From Candidatus Saccharimonadota bacterium (GTDB lineage Bacteria; Patescibacteriota; Saccharimonadia; Saccharimonadales; Saccharimonadaceae): 34,277 nt of DNA. This document shows positions 13,932 through 20,471 of this stretch, piece by piece. The stretch is taken from positions 1 through 34,277 of the forward strand of contig JAGCVL010000001.1 in NCBI GenBank assembly GCA_017962365.1, given 5' to 3'. Positions within the stretch are counted from its first letter, which is position 1. Every line of letters starts with the position of its first letter. The notes under the pieces are model-generated. The model was not told where the DNA came from. It did no database searches and was given only the letters and a program-made list of their open reading frames with translations. The position numbers and the translations under genes were made by a program.

Positions 13932-14369
13932 TTAAATAGATTGTTTAAATTTATATGAATGCTTCTTGAAATTGTTTTTCTCGTAGAAACGGTGCGCTGC
14001 CTCATTTTCTAACACGCTAGTTAGTTCGATCGAGCCACAGTTGTTATTCTTCGCATATTCTACTAATTCTAAAAGTATCTTTTCCCCGACTCCCCTACCT
14101 CTGTATTTTTCATCCACTATAAGATCTTCTACATATAACCTCTTTTTAGAATCATAGAATTTGCTCCTGAATTCCGAAAATAGTACACCAATTATTTCGT
14201 CGCCATTGGCCGCGCAGATGCAATAACTGTTTTTGCCTTGCACTTTTTGGTCAAAATTACGCAAAAATGTTTCGCGGTCTAAATTCCCTTCGTTGAGTTC
14301 ATTAAGTAGCTCGAAAGCCCGTTCTAAATCGTTTTTGTTTATCTTTCTTATTTGTATGGTATCGTTCAT
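13932..14369 (-). CDS. GNAT-family N-acetyltransferase
   Basis: This 145-residue, single-domain protein has the GNAT fold: strand-rich N-terminus, the VEDLIVDEKYRGRGVGEKIL block (acetyl-CoA pyrophosphate loop RGRGVG) and the C-terminal ENEAAHRFYEKNNFKKHSY motif. It transfers an acetyl group from acetyl-CoA to an amine. The substrate cannot be told from sequence; small amines, amino acids and protein N-termini are all possible. It is a single gene. Its ATG is 7 nt after a TGATACAAT -10 with no Shine-Dalgarno, so it is probably leaderless. Confidence 0.9.
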   Translation of the reverse strand: MNDTIQIRKINKNDLERAFELLNELNEGNLDRETFLRNFDQKVQGKNSYCICAANGDEIIGVLFSEFRSKFYDSKKRLYVEDLIVDEKYRGRGVGEKILLELVEYAKNNNCGSIELTSVLENEAAHRFYEKNNFKKHSYKFKQSI

Positions 14370-14376
14370 ATCTTAT

Positions 14377-14385
14377 ATTGTATCA
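14377..14385 (-). promoter_or_regulatory. GNAT promoter, extended -10
   Basis: TGATACAAT on the minus strand, 7 nt before the ATG at 14369. It directly follows the U-tract of a terminator. Confidence 0.55.
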
Positions 14386-14408
14386 AAAAATCTCCCTTTC
14401 GGGAGAGT
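14385..14408. terminator. Terminator between the membrane protein and GNAT genes
   Basis: TCTCCC-GAAA-GGGAGA followed by TTTTTT on the minus strand, with TTTT also on the plus strand. It insulates the GNAT gene from upstream transcription, in addition to the terminator at 14478-14504. Confidence 0.8.
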
Positions 14409-14477
14409 TTTAATTACTCTTAATCTCAAAGTATTCTTGGCTTGTGCTGCCTAAAAATACAATCGACGAGATACAAT

Positions 14478-14504
14478 AAAAAAGGGCGAGCCGTGAGGCT
14501 CGCC
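14478..14504 (-). terminator. Terminator of the 121-residue membrane protein gene
   Basis: GGCGAGCC-TCAC-GGCTCGCC then CTTTTTT on the minus strand, about 35 nt after the stop codon. Confidence 0.88.
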
Positions 14505-14537
14505 ACTAAGGTGCGATAGTTTTTTTGAGGGGGTGAG

Positions 14538-14903
14538 CTATGACCTATAAATAATGAGGGCAAATAGCTTGGCTACAAAAACAAACGGCAGTGCGAAGGC
14601 GCAGAATAACGCCACCAGAAAAACAGCAATCGGATTAGACATACCCATGCCATCAATCATTGAGAATAACGGTCCTCCCATATTGCCCTTATCCCCAGCA
14701 ATGGCGGAAAGCATGTGCATCGGAAAATTGACGACGAAGGTTACCACTGCCACTACTACGAGTATCCAATATGGTATGGGTGCGGGACCATTTTTGACGT
14801 TTGCGCAGATAAAGCCACCCGTCATCAGCGCTATGTCCATAATGAGACCAATTTTGCTAGCCGTCGCGACTGTTTTACCACTGAGTCTTCTTTTCCTTTT
14901 CAT
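14538..14903 (-). CDS. Small membrane protein, unknown function
   Basis: This 121-residue protein has a very basic N-terminus (MKRKRRLSGK) and three hydrophobic segments (about 17-34, 43-68 and 89-117). A loop containing KGNMGGPLFSMIDGMGMSN lies between the last two. No family is recognised. It has a good GGAGG ribosome-binding site and a ~64-nt leader from a TGCTACAAT promoter at 14975-14983, and stands alone between two terminators. Confidence 0.75.
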   Translation of the reverse strand: MKRKRRLSGKTVATASKIGLIMDIALMTGGFICANVKNGPAPIPYWILVVVAVVTFVVNFPMHMLSAIAGDKGNMGGPLFSMIDGMGMSNPIAVFLVALFCAFALPFVFVAKLFALIIYRS

Positions 14904-14974
14904 AATACAAGACCTCCAAAAAAATTTTTAATTTTCCATATAAATAAGGGCTATCACCTCTTTATACTCTTTAT

Positions 14975-14983
14975 ATTGTAGCA
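14975..14983 (-). promoter_or_regulatory. Promoter of the 121-residue membrane protein
   Basis: TGCTACAAT extended -10 on the minus strand, ~64 nt from the ATG. Confidence 0.5.
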
Positions 14984-15018
14984 GCTTTTATCGATTTTGT
15001 CAAATTTTCCGATTCTAC

Positions 15019-15047
15019 AAAAAATCCCCCTTCTTAAGGAGGTTTTT
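15019..15047 (-). terminator. RNase P RNA terminator
   Basis: CCTCCTT-AAG-AAGGGGG (one G-U) followed by ATTTTTT on the minus strand, directly after the RNase P RNA 3' end. Confidence 0.85.
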
Positions 15048-15053
15048 TGATAA

Positions 15054-15395
15054 ATGAGCCGTCTATAAGCCGGGTTCTGTAGTTGTGCCGTGAGGCGCGA
15101 CTGGCAATCATCTATCTAGACACTGCATTGCTACAATGTTCGAGCGGTGAACGTGCGTCCCCGAGCAGGGGCGAATAGCACTCCTTGCAACAGGTAGGGT
15201 TTGCCGCCACCACGTATCGCTACGAGATGCTGTGGGCTCTTACCCCACTCTTTTCACCCTTACCCCAAACGGGGCGGTATTGTTTCTGTGGTACTTTCCC
15301 TGTCCTTGCGGACGGTCGCCGTTAGCGACTACCTTGCTCTATGTTGCCCGGACTTTCCTCTTGGGCGAACCCAAGCGATTGCCTTTCTGGCTCAT
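15054..15395 (-). ncRNA. rnpB: RNase P RNA, catalytic subunit
   Basis: This RNA cleaves the 5' leader from tRNA precursors. Read on the minus strand it has the P4 5' strand in GAGGAAAGTCCGGGC and the matching ACAGAACCCGGCTTATAGACGGC near the 3' end. P1 is formed by ATGAGCC (15395-15389) and GGCTCAT (15060-15054). A GGGGTAAGGGTGAAA region and a purine-rich core follow the usual bacterial A-type layout. At about 342 nt it is of normal size. A TGTGATATAAT promoter lies right at the 5' end and a terminator at the 3' end. Confidence 0.95.
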
Positions 15396-15399
15396 ATAT

Positions 15400-15410
15400 A
15401 TTATATCACA
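15400..15410 (-). promoter_or_regulatory. rnpB promoter, extended -10
   Basis: TGTGATATAAT on the minus strand, starting 2 nt after the upstream ATP-grasp gene's stop codon. The predicted start (~15393) agrees with the P1 end at 15395. Confidence 0.8.
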
Positions 15411-15412
15411 AT

Positions 15413-16321
15413 TTAGGCGCCAACTCTATCTTTGCCATTATGACGAGGGGCGTTGAGTTCGATATATTCGATTATCTTAGAGGCGACGTCTATGCCGGTA
15501 ACTTTCTCGATGCCAAATCCTGGAGATGCGTTTACCTCAAGGACAAGCGGACCACGCGCGGAGCGCATAAGATCGACACCGCATACATGGAGGCCCATGG
15601 CTTTGGCCGCCTTGAGGGCGACTCGCTTCTCTTCGGCGGTAAGCTTGACTGGAGTTCCCTGTCCACCCTGGTGGAGGTTAGAGCGGAAATCATCGTCGAG
15701 CGAAGCACGTTGCATGGATGCGACTACCTTATTCCCCACCACGAAAGCACGAATATCGGTGCCGGCAGACTCTTTAATGAATTCTTGGAGTAAAATGTTG
15801 GTGCCATCCTCATTATAGAGATAAAAGGCCTGAAGGGCGGACTTGGCAGCTTTACGAGTATCAGCAAGAATCACACCGTTGCCATGGGTACCAGTGGCCA
15901 GCTTAATAATAACAGGTAGACCAATCTGCTCTAAAAGGTCATCGATATCGGAGGTATTACGAGAAACCAAAGTCTTTGGCGTATCAACGTCGTATTTAGC
16001 TAAAATCTGAGCGGCACGCAATTTGTCACGAGCGCGAGTGATAGCCACAGAGGCAGCAGAAGTCCAAACTCCTTGCATTTCAAACTGACGAACTACAGCG
16101 CAGCCATAGCGAGTCATACCATTTGAGACACGGGGGAGAATGGCATCAAATTTTGGAAGCTTTTCGCCCTCGTAGTAGACGTCTGGATGTTTATCATCGA
16201 GTGAAAGGTAACAATTTTTATATTTAATCACCCTAGCTTCGTGGCCACGTTTTGTGGCTTCTTCCAGAAGTCGTTTGGTGGAATAATTCCCTGGTCCATT
16301 TGAAAGAATTGCTATCTTCAT
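15413..16321 (-). CDS. rimK: RimK-like ATP-grasp ligase
   Basis: This 302-residue protein matches the length and order of RimK: an N-terminal Rossmann-like domain (MKIAILSNGPGNYSTKRL), a linker with ARDKLRAAQILAKY, and the ATP-grasp core with LPVIIKLATGTHGNGV, LLQEFIKES, DIRAFVVGNKVVASM and the metal-binding VLEVNASPGFGIEK. RimK adds glutamate residues to the C-terminus of ribosomal protein S6; relatives ligate other amino acids to other carriers, so the substrate is not certain. It overlaps the upstream retropepsin-like gene by ATGA, so the two are translated together. Confidence 0.9.
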   Translation of the reverse strand: MKIAILSNGPGNYSTKRLLEEATKRGHEARVIKYKNCYLSLDDKHPDVYYEGEKLPKFDAILPRVSNGMTRYGCAVVRQFEMQGVWTSAASVAITRARDKLRAAQILAKYDVDTPKTLVSRNTSDIDDLLEQIGLPVIIKLATGTHGNGVILADTRKAAKSALQAFYLYNEDGTNILLQEFIKESAGTDIRAFVVGNKVVASMQRASLDDDFRSNLHQGGQGTPVKLTAEEKRVALKAAKAMGLHVCGVDLMRSARGPLVLEVNASPGFGIEKVTGIDVASKIIEYIELNAPRHNGKDRVGA

Positions 16322-16836
16322 ATTTTCTCCTTTTTATCAAAATGTTGCTTGTGAAAATTGTATGGGTTCTCTAATAAATCCGCAGTGAGGCTGGCGGATG
16401 TTGTAAGTTTTGCACGCGGAACTGATGATTTTGACACATCAACAAGAAATTCATTTTCTATAGTATGGCGGCCAATAAGTACCGGAAAATGATTGCGAGA
16501 GCGATTTGCGAGCGTAAAGGTCGTCTCGAAAGTCTTGCCACTGATAGTGACAGGTAACTTAATACGATAACGAATCTGTTTATCGCCATACGACGACCGG
16601 ATGTGTTTAATGCGATATTCCCTAGTCGTCATGCGCTCGCCGGTATAAAATGGTGATTTTTTGCCAAATAATGCGAACGATAGGTTGCCGTCTTTATCCA
16701 TATCAATATCAGAAGCCCAAATAGCGGAAGTGTCGGCGCCGGTATCAATCTTGGCAGGAATGTCCACAATATCGGCCACCTCAATAAATTCGGTTGCACC
16801 GATGATTGGGAGTTGTGATGTTTCCTGCGTTTTCAT
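16318..16836 (-). CDS. RimB-like retropepsin/ATP-dependent zinc protease family protein
   Basis: This 172-residue protein belongs to the family often named putative ATP-dependent zinc protease (Pfam Zn_protease, PF05618), which has a retropepsin-like fold. The active-site segment is KIDTGADTSAI and a second conserved block is PVLIGRHTIENEFLVD. Genes of this family are often found beside rimK-type ligases, as here, and are thought to process the modified protein or peptide. It overlaps the ligase by 4 nt. Its ATG lies 9 nt after a TGGTACAAT -10 without a Shine-Dalgarno. Confidence 0.85.
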   Translation of the reverse strand: MKTQETSQLPIIGATEFIEVADIVDIPAKIDTGADTSAIWASDIDMDKDGNLSFALFGKKSPFYTGERMTTREYRIKHIRSSYGDKQIRYRIKLPVTISGKTFETTFTLANRSRNHFPVLIGRHTIENEFLVDVSKSSVPRAKLTTSASLTADLLENPYNFHKQHFDKKEKI

Positions 16837-16845
16837 ATCTAGTCT

Positions 16846-16854
16846 ATTGTACCA
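16846..16854 (-). promoter_or_regulatory. Promoter of the RimB/RimK operon
   Basis: ATGGTACAAT on the minus strand, 9 nt before the ATG at 16836. Confidence 0.5.
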
Positions 16855-16889
16855 TAAAGGAGCGGAAAAGTCAATCCCCTATAGCTTTT

Positions 16890-17864
16890 TTACCCCTGTA
16901 ACATCCTGTCAATAGCAGCATTGGCTTCGTGGTCGGCGACGGAGTTACTGGAGCGAGGTATGTGAGTGAATGAGACTGCTTCAAAATTTTTCAGTTTATC
17001 TTCAATATCTTGGTAGATCGGTAAGATATCTTGGTTTTTAATTGCGAAGATGCCGTTTAACTGATTGACTACCATGAGACTATCCGAGACGAAACGAACG
17101 GTTTTTAGGCCAAGTTTGATGGCGAGATTGACACCGTTTCTCATGGCGTAATATTCGGCGACGCGCGAGGTGGCAAAACCGATAAACTTTCCTCCCCTCT
17201 CGATAGTATGGCCATCCACATCGACTACGTTGTACCCGATACCAGATGGACCCGGATTGCCGCGTGAAGCGCCATCAACATAAATAGTAACCGAGGTGGC
17301 GGTATCGCGTGGTGAAACATGACTGGTCATGACTTTTTCGTCAACGATTTCCATAACCGAAAGGCTGGCCTCATTTAACTTAACATTGGTCGAGGGAAAA
17401 TCTTTGACGAATTTGTATGCCGTGTAGCGATCTTGTGGTTCCGGCCTGATAGCACCGTTTATTTTGATTTCGTAGACGATATATAGATTGCAGAGGCGAC
17501 TAGAGCCCTCTAATGCGAGGAAGGTGATGACGTCCTTTATCTTAACGGAGCTAGGGGTGAGGTTAGTGTACTCAGACAGGGTACGGACCATTGCCTCTTC
17601 TGGCTGCTCGCCAAATTTAATCTTTCCGGTGGGGAGCTCCCAAAAAACCGGGGCCTCAGAGCGACCACGGTTGCGTTTAAAAATTAAAACCCCATCCTCG
17701 TTTCTGATAATACCGACTACGCGAATTCTCTGTTTCATACCACCCTTTAGCGCCCTACCGACCTGTTTTCCCCGTAATATATACAAGGTGGGTAAAATCT
17801 TATGCGATACATCCACGGACGTAAGCCACGAAATCCCTTTAACATGATTATTCAGGAAAATCAT
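16890..17864 (-). CDS. NUDIX-like/ribonuclease HI fusion
   Basis: Residues ~43-175 are a NUDIX-fold domain (RVVGIIRNEDGVLIFKRN, then WELPTGKIKFGEQPEEAMVRTLSEYTNL). Residues ~190-324 are ribonuclease HI with VDGASRGNPGPSG, the Glu of VAEYYAM, SDS and the final Asp in SVADHEAN, so the four catalytic acids are present. The RNase H part should cut RNA in RNA-DNA hybrids. The NUDIX box has lost two metal-binding Glu positions (RTLSEY for REUxEE), so hydrolase activity is doubtful. A TGTGATACAAT promoter ends ~21 nt before the ATG at 17864, which has no Shine-Dalgarno. The ATG at 17738 (residue 43) has AAAGGGTGGT before it and begins exactly at the NUDIX domain, so it is a serious alternative start. 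Confidence 0.88.
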   Translation of the reverse strand: MIFLNNHVKGISWLTSVDVSHKILPTLYILRGKQVGRALKGGMKQRIRVVGIIRNEDGVLIFKRNRGRSEAPVFWELPTGKIKFGEQPEEAMVRTLSEYTNLTPSSVKIKDVITFLALEGSSRLCNLYIVYEIKINGAIRPEPQDRYTAYKFVKDFPSTNVKLNEASLSVMEIVDEKVMTSHVSPRDTATSVTIYVDGASRGNPGPSGIGYNVVDVDGHTIERGGKFIGFATSRVAEYYAMRNGVNLAIKLGLKTVRFVSDSLMVVNQLNGIFAIKNQDILPIYQDIEDKLKNFEAVSFTHIPRSSNSVADHEANAAIDRMLQG

Positions 17865-17885
17865 GTTGCCGATAGGGCTAATTTA

Positions 17886-17896
17886 ATTGTATCACA
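17886..17896 (-). promoter_or_regulatory. Promoter of the NUDIX/RNase HI gene
   Basis: TGTGATACAAT on the minus strand; predicted start near 17879. Confidence 0.6.
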
Positions 17897-17934
17897 TCTT
17901 GGCGGGTTCCGCCAGCTTCTTTCCCCTTCGGCTG

Positions 17935-18579
17935 TCACCCACCAATGATGAGATAGAAGAAATGGAGTACCCCATTCATGCCGTCTACCATAAGGCCAGA
18001 GAGAATATCCCCAAAAAGGAAGATGAGCGCATAGACAACAATAAAGCCGTAGCGTTCCATATTTTCCATAAAGTTCCGGACGAAGTCGGGAGCGATGGCG
18101 TATAGTACTCGCGAGCCATCAAGTGGCGGGATTGGGATAAGATTGAACAACATAAAGCCGAGGTTGATAAAAATAGTTTCCGCAAAGATAAATTTTAATA
18201 TGTCGTCACTGGAGCTATATAACATACCGGAGAAATGAGCAATTAAAAAAGCTACAAATGCGATTAAAAAGTTGGTAAGCGGGCCAGCGATAGCAACCAG
18301 TGCCATTCCCCACTCGTGCCATTTAAGATTACGATGATTAACTGGGACTGGTTTGGCGCCGCCAAAAACTGGGGCCTTTAATATATATAATATTACTGGG
18401 ACCAATATCGACATAAACGGGTCGATGTGTTTGATAGGATTTAACGTGAGGCGGCCCGCGTCTTTTGCAGTATGATCACCGAGCCAATAAGCGACTAGCC
18501 CGTGAGATAATTCATGTAAAATAACCGATATTATAATAATAATTAACACTACTATAATATATAGTGGATTTGTGTTCAT
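17935..18579 (-). CDS. Site-2-protease-type M50 membrane metallopeptidase
   Basis: This 214-residue protein has about six membrane helices. The zinc site HELSH is in the first helix region (22-26), and NLIPIPPLDGSRVL (~146-159) supplies the third ligand, as in the short M50B peptidases. It lacks a PDZ domain, so it is the minimal type. Such enzymes cut membrane-spanning regulators or remove leftover signal peptides; the substrate is unknown. Its ATG overlaps the stop of the MBL-like gene (TAATG), placing it third in an operon with a winged-helix regulator. Confidence 0.9.
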   Translation of the reverse strand: MNTNPLYIIVVLIIIIISVILHELSHGLVAYWLGDHTAKDAGRLTLNPIKHIDPFMSILVPVILYILKAPVFGGAKPVPVNHRNLKWHEWGMALVAIAGPLTNFLIAFVAFLIAHFSGMLYSSSDDILKFIFAETIFINLGFMLFNLIPIPPLDGSRVLYAIAPDFVRNFMENMERYGFIVVYALIFLFGDILSGLMVDGMNGVLHFFYLIIGG

Positions 18580-19025
18580 TAATTTAGTACCACCACTTCC
18601 TTTGTGGTCGGGAGGCTGTCTAAGGATTTGACTTTAAGTTTTTTCTCGGTGCGGGCCGCGAGCTTCAAATCTGCAACCATGCCATCAACATTACCCATAG
18701 AGATGACCAACTTCGGCTCTATCTCGCGGACAGCACGAACAGAGGATGTACAAAGAATATCTGCCACAATATCGTCGAGATTTTCTTCGATGCCGCCGAG
18801 AATACCGACGTGAACACCGCCAATTTCTACATCATAAATAGTCTTGTCGCTTTCGGTGGCGACGCCACGGATGGTAGCATCCCCAATCTCAAACTCGCCA
18901 GGGCCGGTAATTTTACCGACAGCTAGTCCAGCGTCGATGACGGCATCAGCAATGTTGAATTTTATGGCACCCTTTTTGGTGATGATGGTTATTTCGTCTG
19001 GACTTTTGCTTTCAATTTCAAACAT
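18579..19025 (-). CDS. Shortened metallo-beta-lactamase-fold protein (likely non-catalytic)
   Basis: This 148-residue protein resembles the second half of the UlaG-like MBL-fold hydrolases common in Patescibacteria: GPGEFEIGDATIRGV, a VHVGILGGI strand and a final KLVISMGNVDG block. The zinc-binding HxHxDH motif is absent and no compensating histidines are seen, so enzymatic activity is unlikely. A good AAGGAGG precedes the ATG. It is the middle gene between a winged-helix regulator (8 nt) and an M50 peptidase (1-nt overlap). I am fairly sure of the fold and not of the role. Confidence 0.65.
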   Translation of the reverse strand: MFEIESKSPDEITIITKKGAIKFNIADAVIDAGLAVGKITGPGEFEIGDATIRGVATESDKTIYDVEIGGVHVGILGGIEENLDDIVADILCTSSVRAVREIEPKLVISMGNVDGMVADLKLAARTEKKLKVKSLDSLPTTKEVVVLN

Positions 19026-19033
19026 ACTCCTCC

Positions 19034-19639
19034 TTATGATTTTATTATTTTTTCTGGATCGAAGATTTCGCTGATTTCCATCTCGAGAATCTCTTCAATG
19101 AAACGATCTCTGACGCTTTTTCTGTAAGTGAAGTCATCAACGGCCATAATGACATAATTGATTGGCTTGCCTTGCTTTTTTTCGATAATCTCTGCCCAGT
19201 GGGTGAGTTTTTTAGTCTTATCATCACCGATTATCAGAAGATCTACGCCGTCTTGCCCAGGCAAACGATTGGTGACGATGAGCCCACGGAGATAGCGACG
19301 GACTGGGCGAGTGTATTCATCCCAAGTGGTGGAGTGAACATCTTTTTCGCGACTTAGATCAACTTTTCTACTAAACATTTCACTTAGGGGATGTGCAAAT
19401 GGGTGCTTATTATTGGCTGAGTAATAAACCTTATTGTCAAAGGTTTCGTTTTTAATAATACCGATGCTTTCGAGATTGAGCAATTCTCTACGTACGGAAT
19501 TAATCTGCTCGTCAATGACCCTAGTCATCTCGCGGACATAGAAAGATTTTTCGGGATTTTCAAAGAATAATTGCAAGAGCTTAGCACGCGTCTTGCTACC
19601 AAATAATTTTTCAATTGGACTGCTATTTTCTTTGCTCAT
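19034..19639 (-). CDS. Winged-helix regulator with possible nucleotidyltransferase-like C-terminal domain
   Basis: Residues ~10-75 form a winged helix (SKTRAKLLQLFFENPEKSFYVREMTR, then NSVRRELLNLESIGIIK) of the ArsR/MarR kind. The second half (~110-195) contains VDLLIIGD and INYVIMAVDDFTYRKSVRDRFIEEIL, reminiscent of minimal nucleotidyltransferase domains that accompany such helices in many Patescibacteria; the catalytic GSxAxGxxxxxSDID pattern is not present. It is probably a DNA-binding regulator heading the operon with the MBL-like stub and the M50 peptidase. Its ATG lies 9 nt after a TGTTACAAT -10 with no Shine-Dalgarno. Confidence 0.75.
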   Translation of the reverse strand: MSKENSSPIEKLFGSKTRAKLLQLFFENPEKSFYVREMTRVIDEQINSVRRELLNLESIGIIKNETFDNKVYYSANNKHPFAHPLSEMFSRKVDLSREKDVHSTTWDEYTRPVRRYLRGLIVTNRLPGQDGVDLLIIGDDKTKKLTHWAEIIEKKQGKPINYVIMAVDDFTYRKSVRDRFIEEILEMEISEIFDPEKIIKS

Positions 19640-19648
19640 TCTATATTT

Positions 19649-19658
19649 ATTGTAACAC
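19649..19658 (-). promoter_or_regulatory. Promoter of the winged-helix/MBL/M50 operon
   Basis: GTGTTACAAT on the minus strand, 9 nt before the ATG at 19639, with an A/T palindrome just upstream. Confidence 0.5.
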
Positions 19659-19666
19659 GAAAATTT

Positions 19667-19695
19667 AAAAATAAATAAAAGTTTTATTTATTTTT
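19667..19695. repeat. A/T-only 14-bp perfect palindrome
   Basis: AAAAATAAATAAAA and its complement flank a single G (19681). The palindrome spans the miaA stop codon and lies upstream of the next operon's promoter. It may act as a weak miaA terminator or an UP-like element. Confidence 0.5.
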
Positions 19696-20460
19696 TGGAA
19701 GGTTGGCGAAATAATTTATGACATATGGATAAACTTTTTCTAGTTCCAGCCAAATGATGTCTTTGTTGCGTTTGAACCAGGTAAGTTGTCGCTTAGCAAG
19801 GTGCCAGTCATCATAAATAAATTTAGTCTTGGCCTCTTCTAGACTAATTTTACCGTTCATATAATCCCAGGCAAACTGATAAATATTGCTCTTCATCGCC
19901 TGACTATCCCAACCGTAGGTTTCAACGAGCTTTTTGGTCTCATCATAGAGTTTTGAACAAAACATTTGTTCAGCTCGTGAGGTTAACCTCGCCCTTAGTT
20001 CTTCTGGAGTCCATTTAATACCAATTATAAGATAATCACCCTTAATTTCTTTGCGGTCTGAACAAGTTTTTTGTTCAGTATCTCCTATTTTATTCCCAGT
20101 TGGACCCTTGAAGTGGTAGTCATAAATAAGCGCATCAATGTAAAGCCCGGTGCCGCCAGCAACGATGGGGATTTTGCCGCGCGACCGGATGTCTTTGATT
20201 TTAGCTTCCGCATAGGCTTTCCAGTCGGCTACAGTAAAACGCTCGCCCGGTTCAACTAAGTCCAACCCGTAGTGTGGGATACCATCCATTTCTTCAATGG
20301 ATGGTTTAGCAGTGCCTATGTCCATACCTTTATAGATGGCACGTGAATCGGCCGAGATGATCTCGCCGCCAAGTGCTTTGGCAAGCTTAATACTGACGCT
20401 AGTCTTCCCTGAGCCCGTAGGTCCCAGGATGACAATAACGGGAGCTTGCTTAGTATTCAC
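19684..20460 (-). CDS. miaA: tRNA dimethylallyltransferase
   Basis: MiaA puts an isopentenyl group on A37 of tRNAs that read UNN codons. The 258-residue protein has the P-loop GPTGSGKT (13-20), the catalytic segment ISADSRAIYKGMDIGTAKP and the dimethylallyl site VAGGTGLYIDAL, followed by a helical tRNA-binding part ending KRQLTWFKRN. It is shorter than the usual ~300 residues, mostly by a reduced insertion domain. An AAGGAAT ribosome-binding site lies in the 11-nt gap after thrS, so it is the second gene of thrS-miaA. Confidence 0.93.
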   Translation of the reverse strand: MNTKQAPVIVILGPTGSGKTSVSIKLAKALGGEIISADSRAIYKGMDIGTAKPSIEEMDGIPHYGLDLVEPGERFTVADWKAYAEAKIKDIRSRGKIPIVAGGTGLYIDALIYDYHFKGPTGNKIGDTEQKTCSDRKEIKGDYLIIGIKWTPEELRARLTSRAEQMFCSKLYDETKKLVETYGWDSQAMKSNIYQFAWDYMNGKISLEEAKTKFIYDDWHLAKRQLTWFKRNKDIIWLELEKVYPYVINYFANLPKNK

Positions 20461-20471
20461 GAGATTCCTTA

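Noticed and set aside
15201-15456. Several plus-strand ORFs of 70-75 codons
   Set aside because: They are read from the antisense of RNase P RNA.
17300-17330. parS-like sequence near GTGGTGAAACATG
   Set aside because: Only the right half of TGTTTCACGTGAAACA matches. No other candidate was seen.
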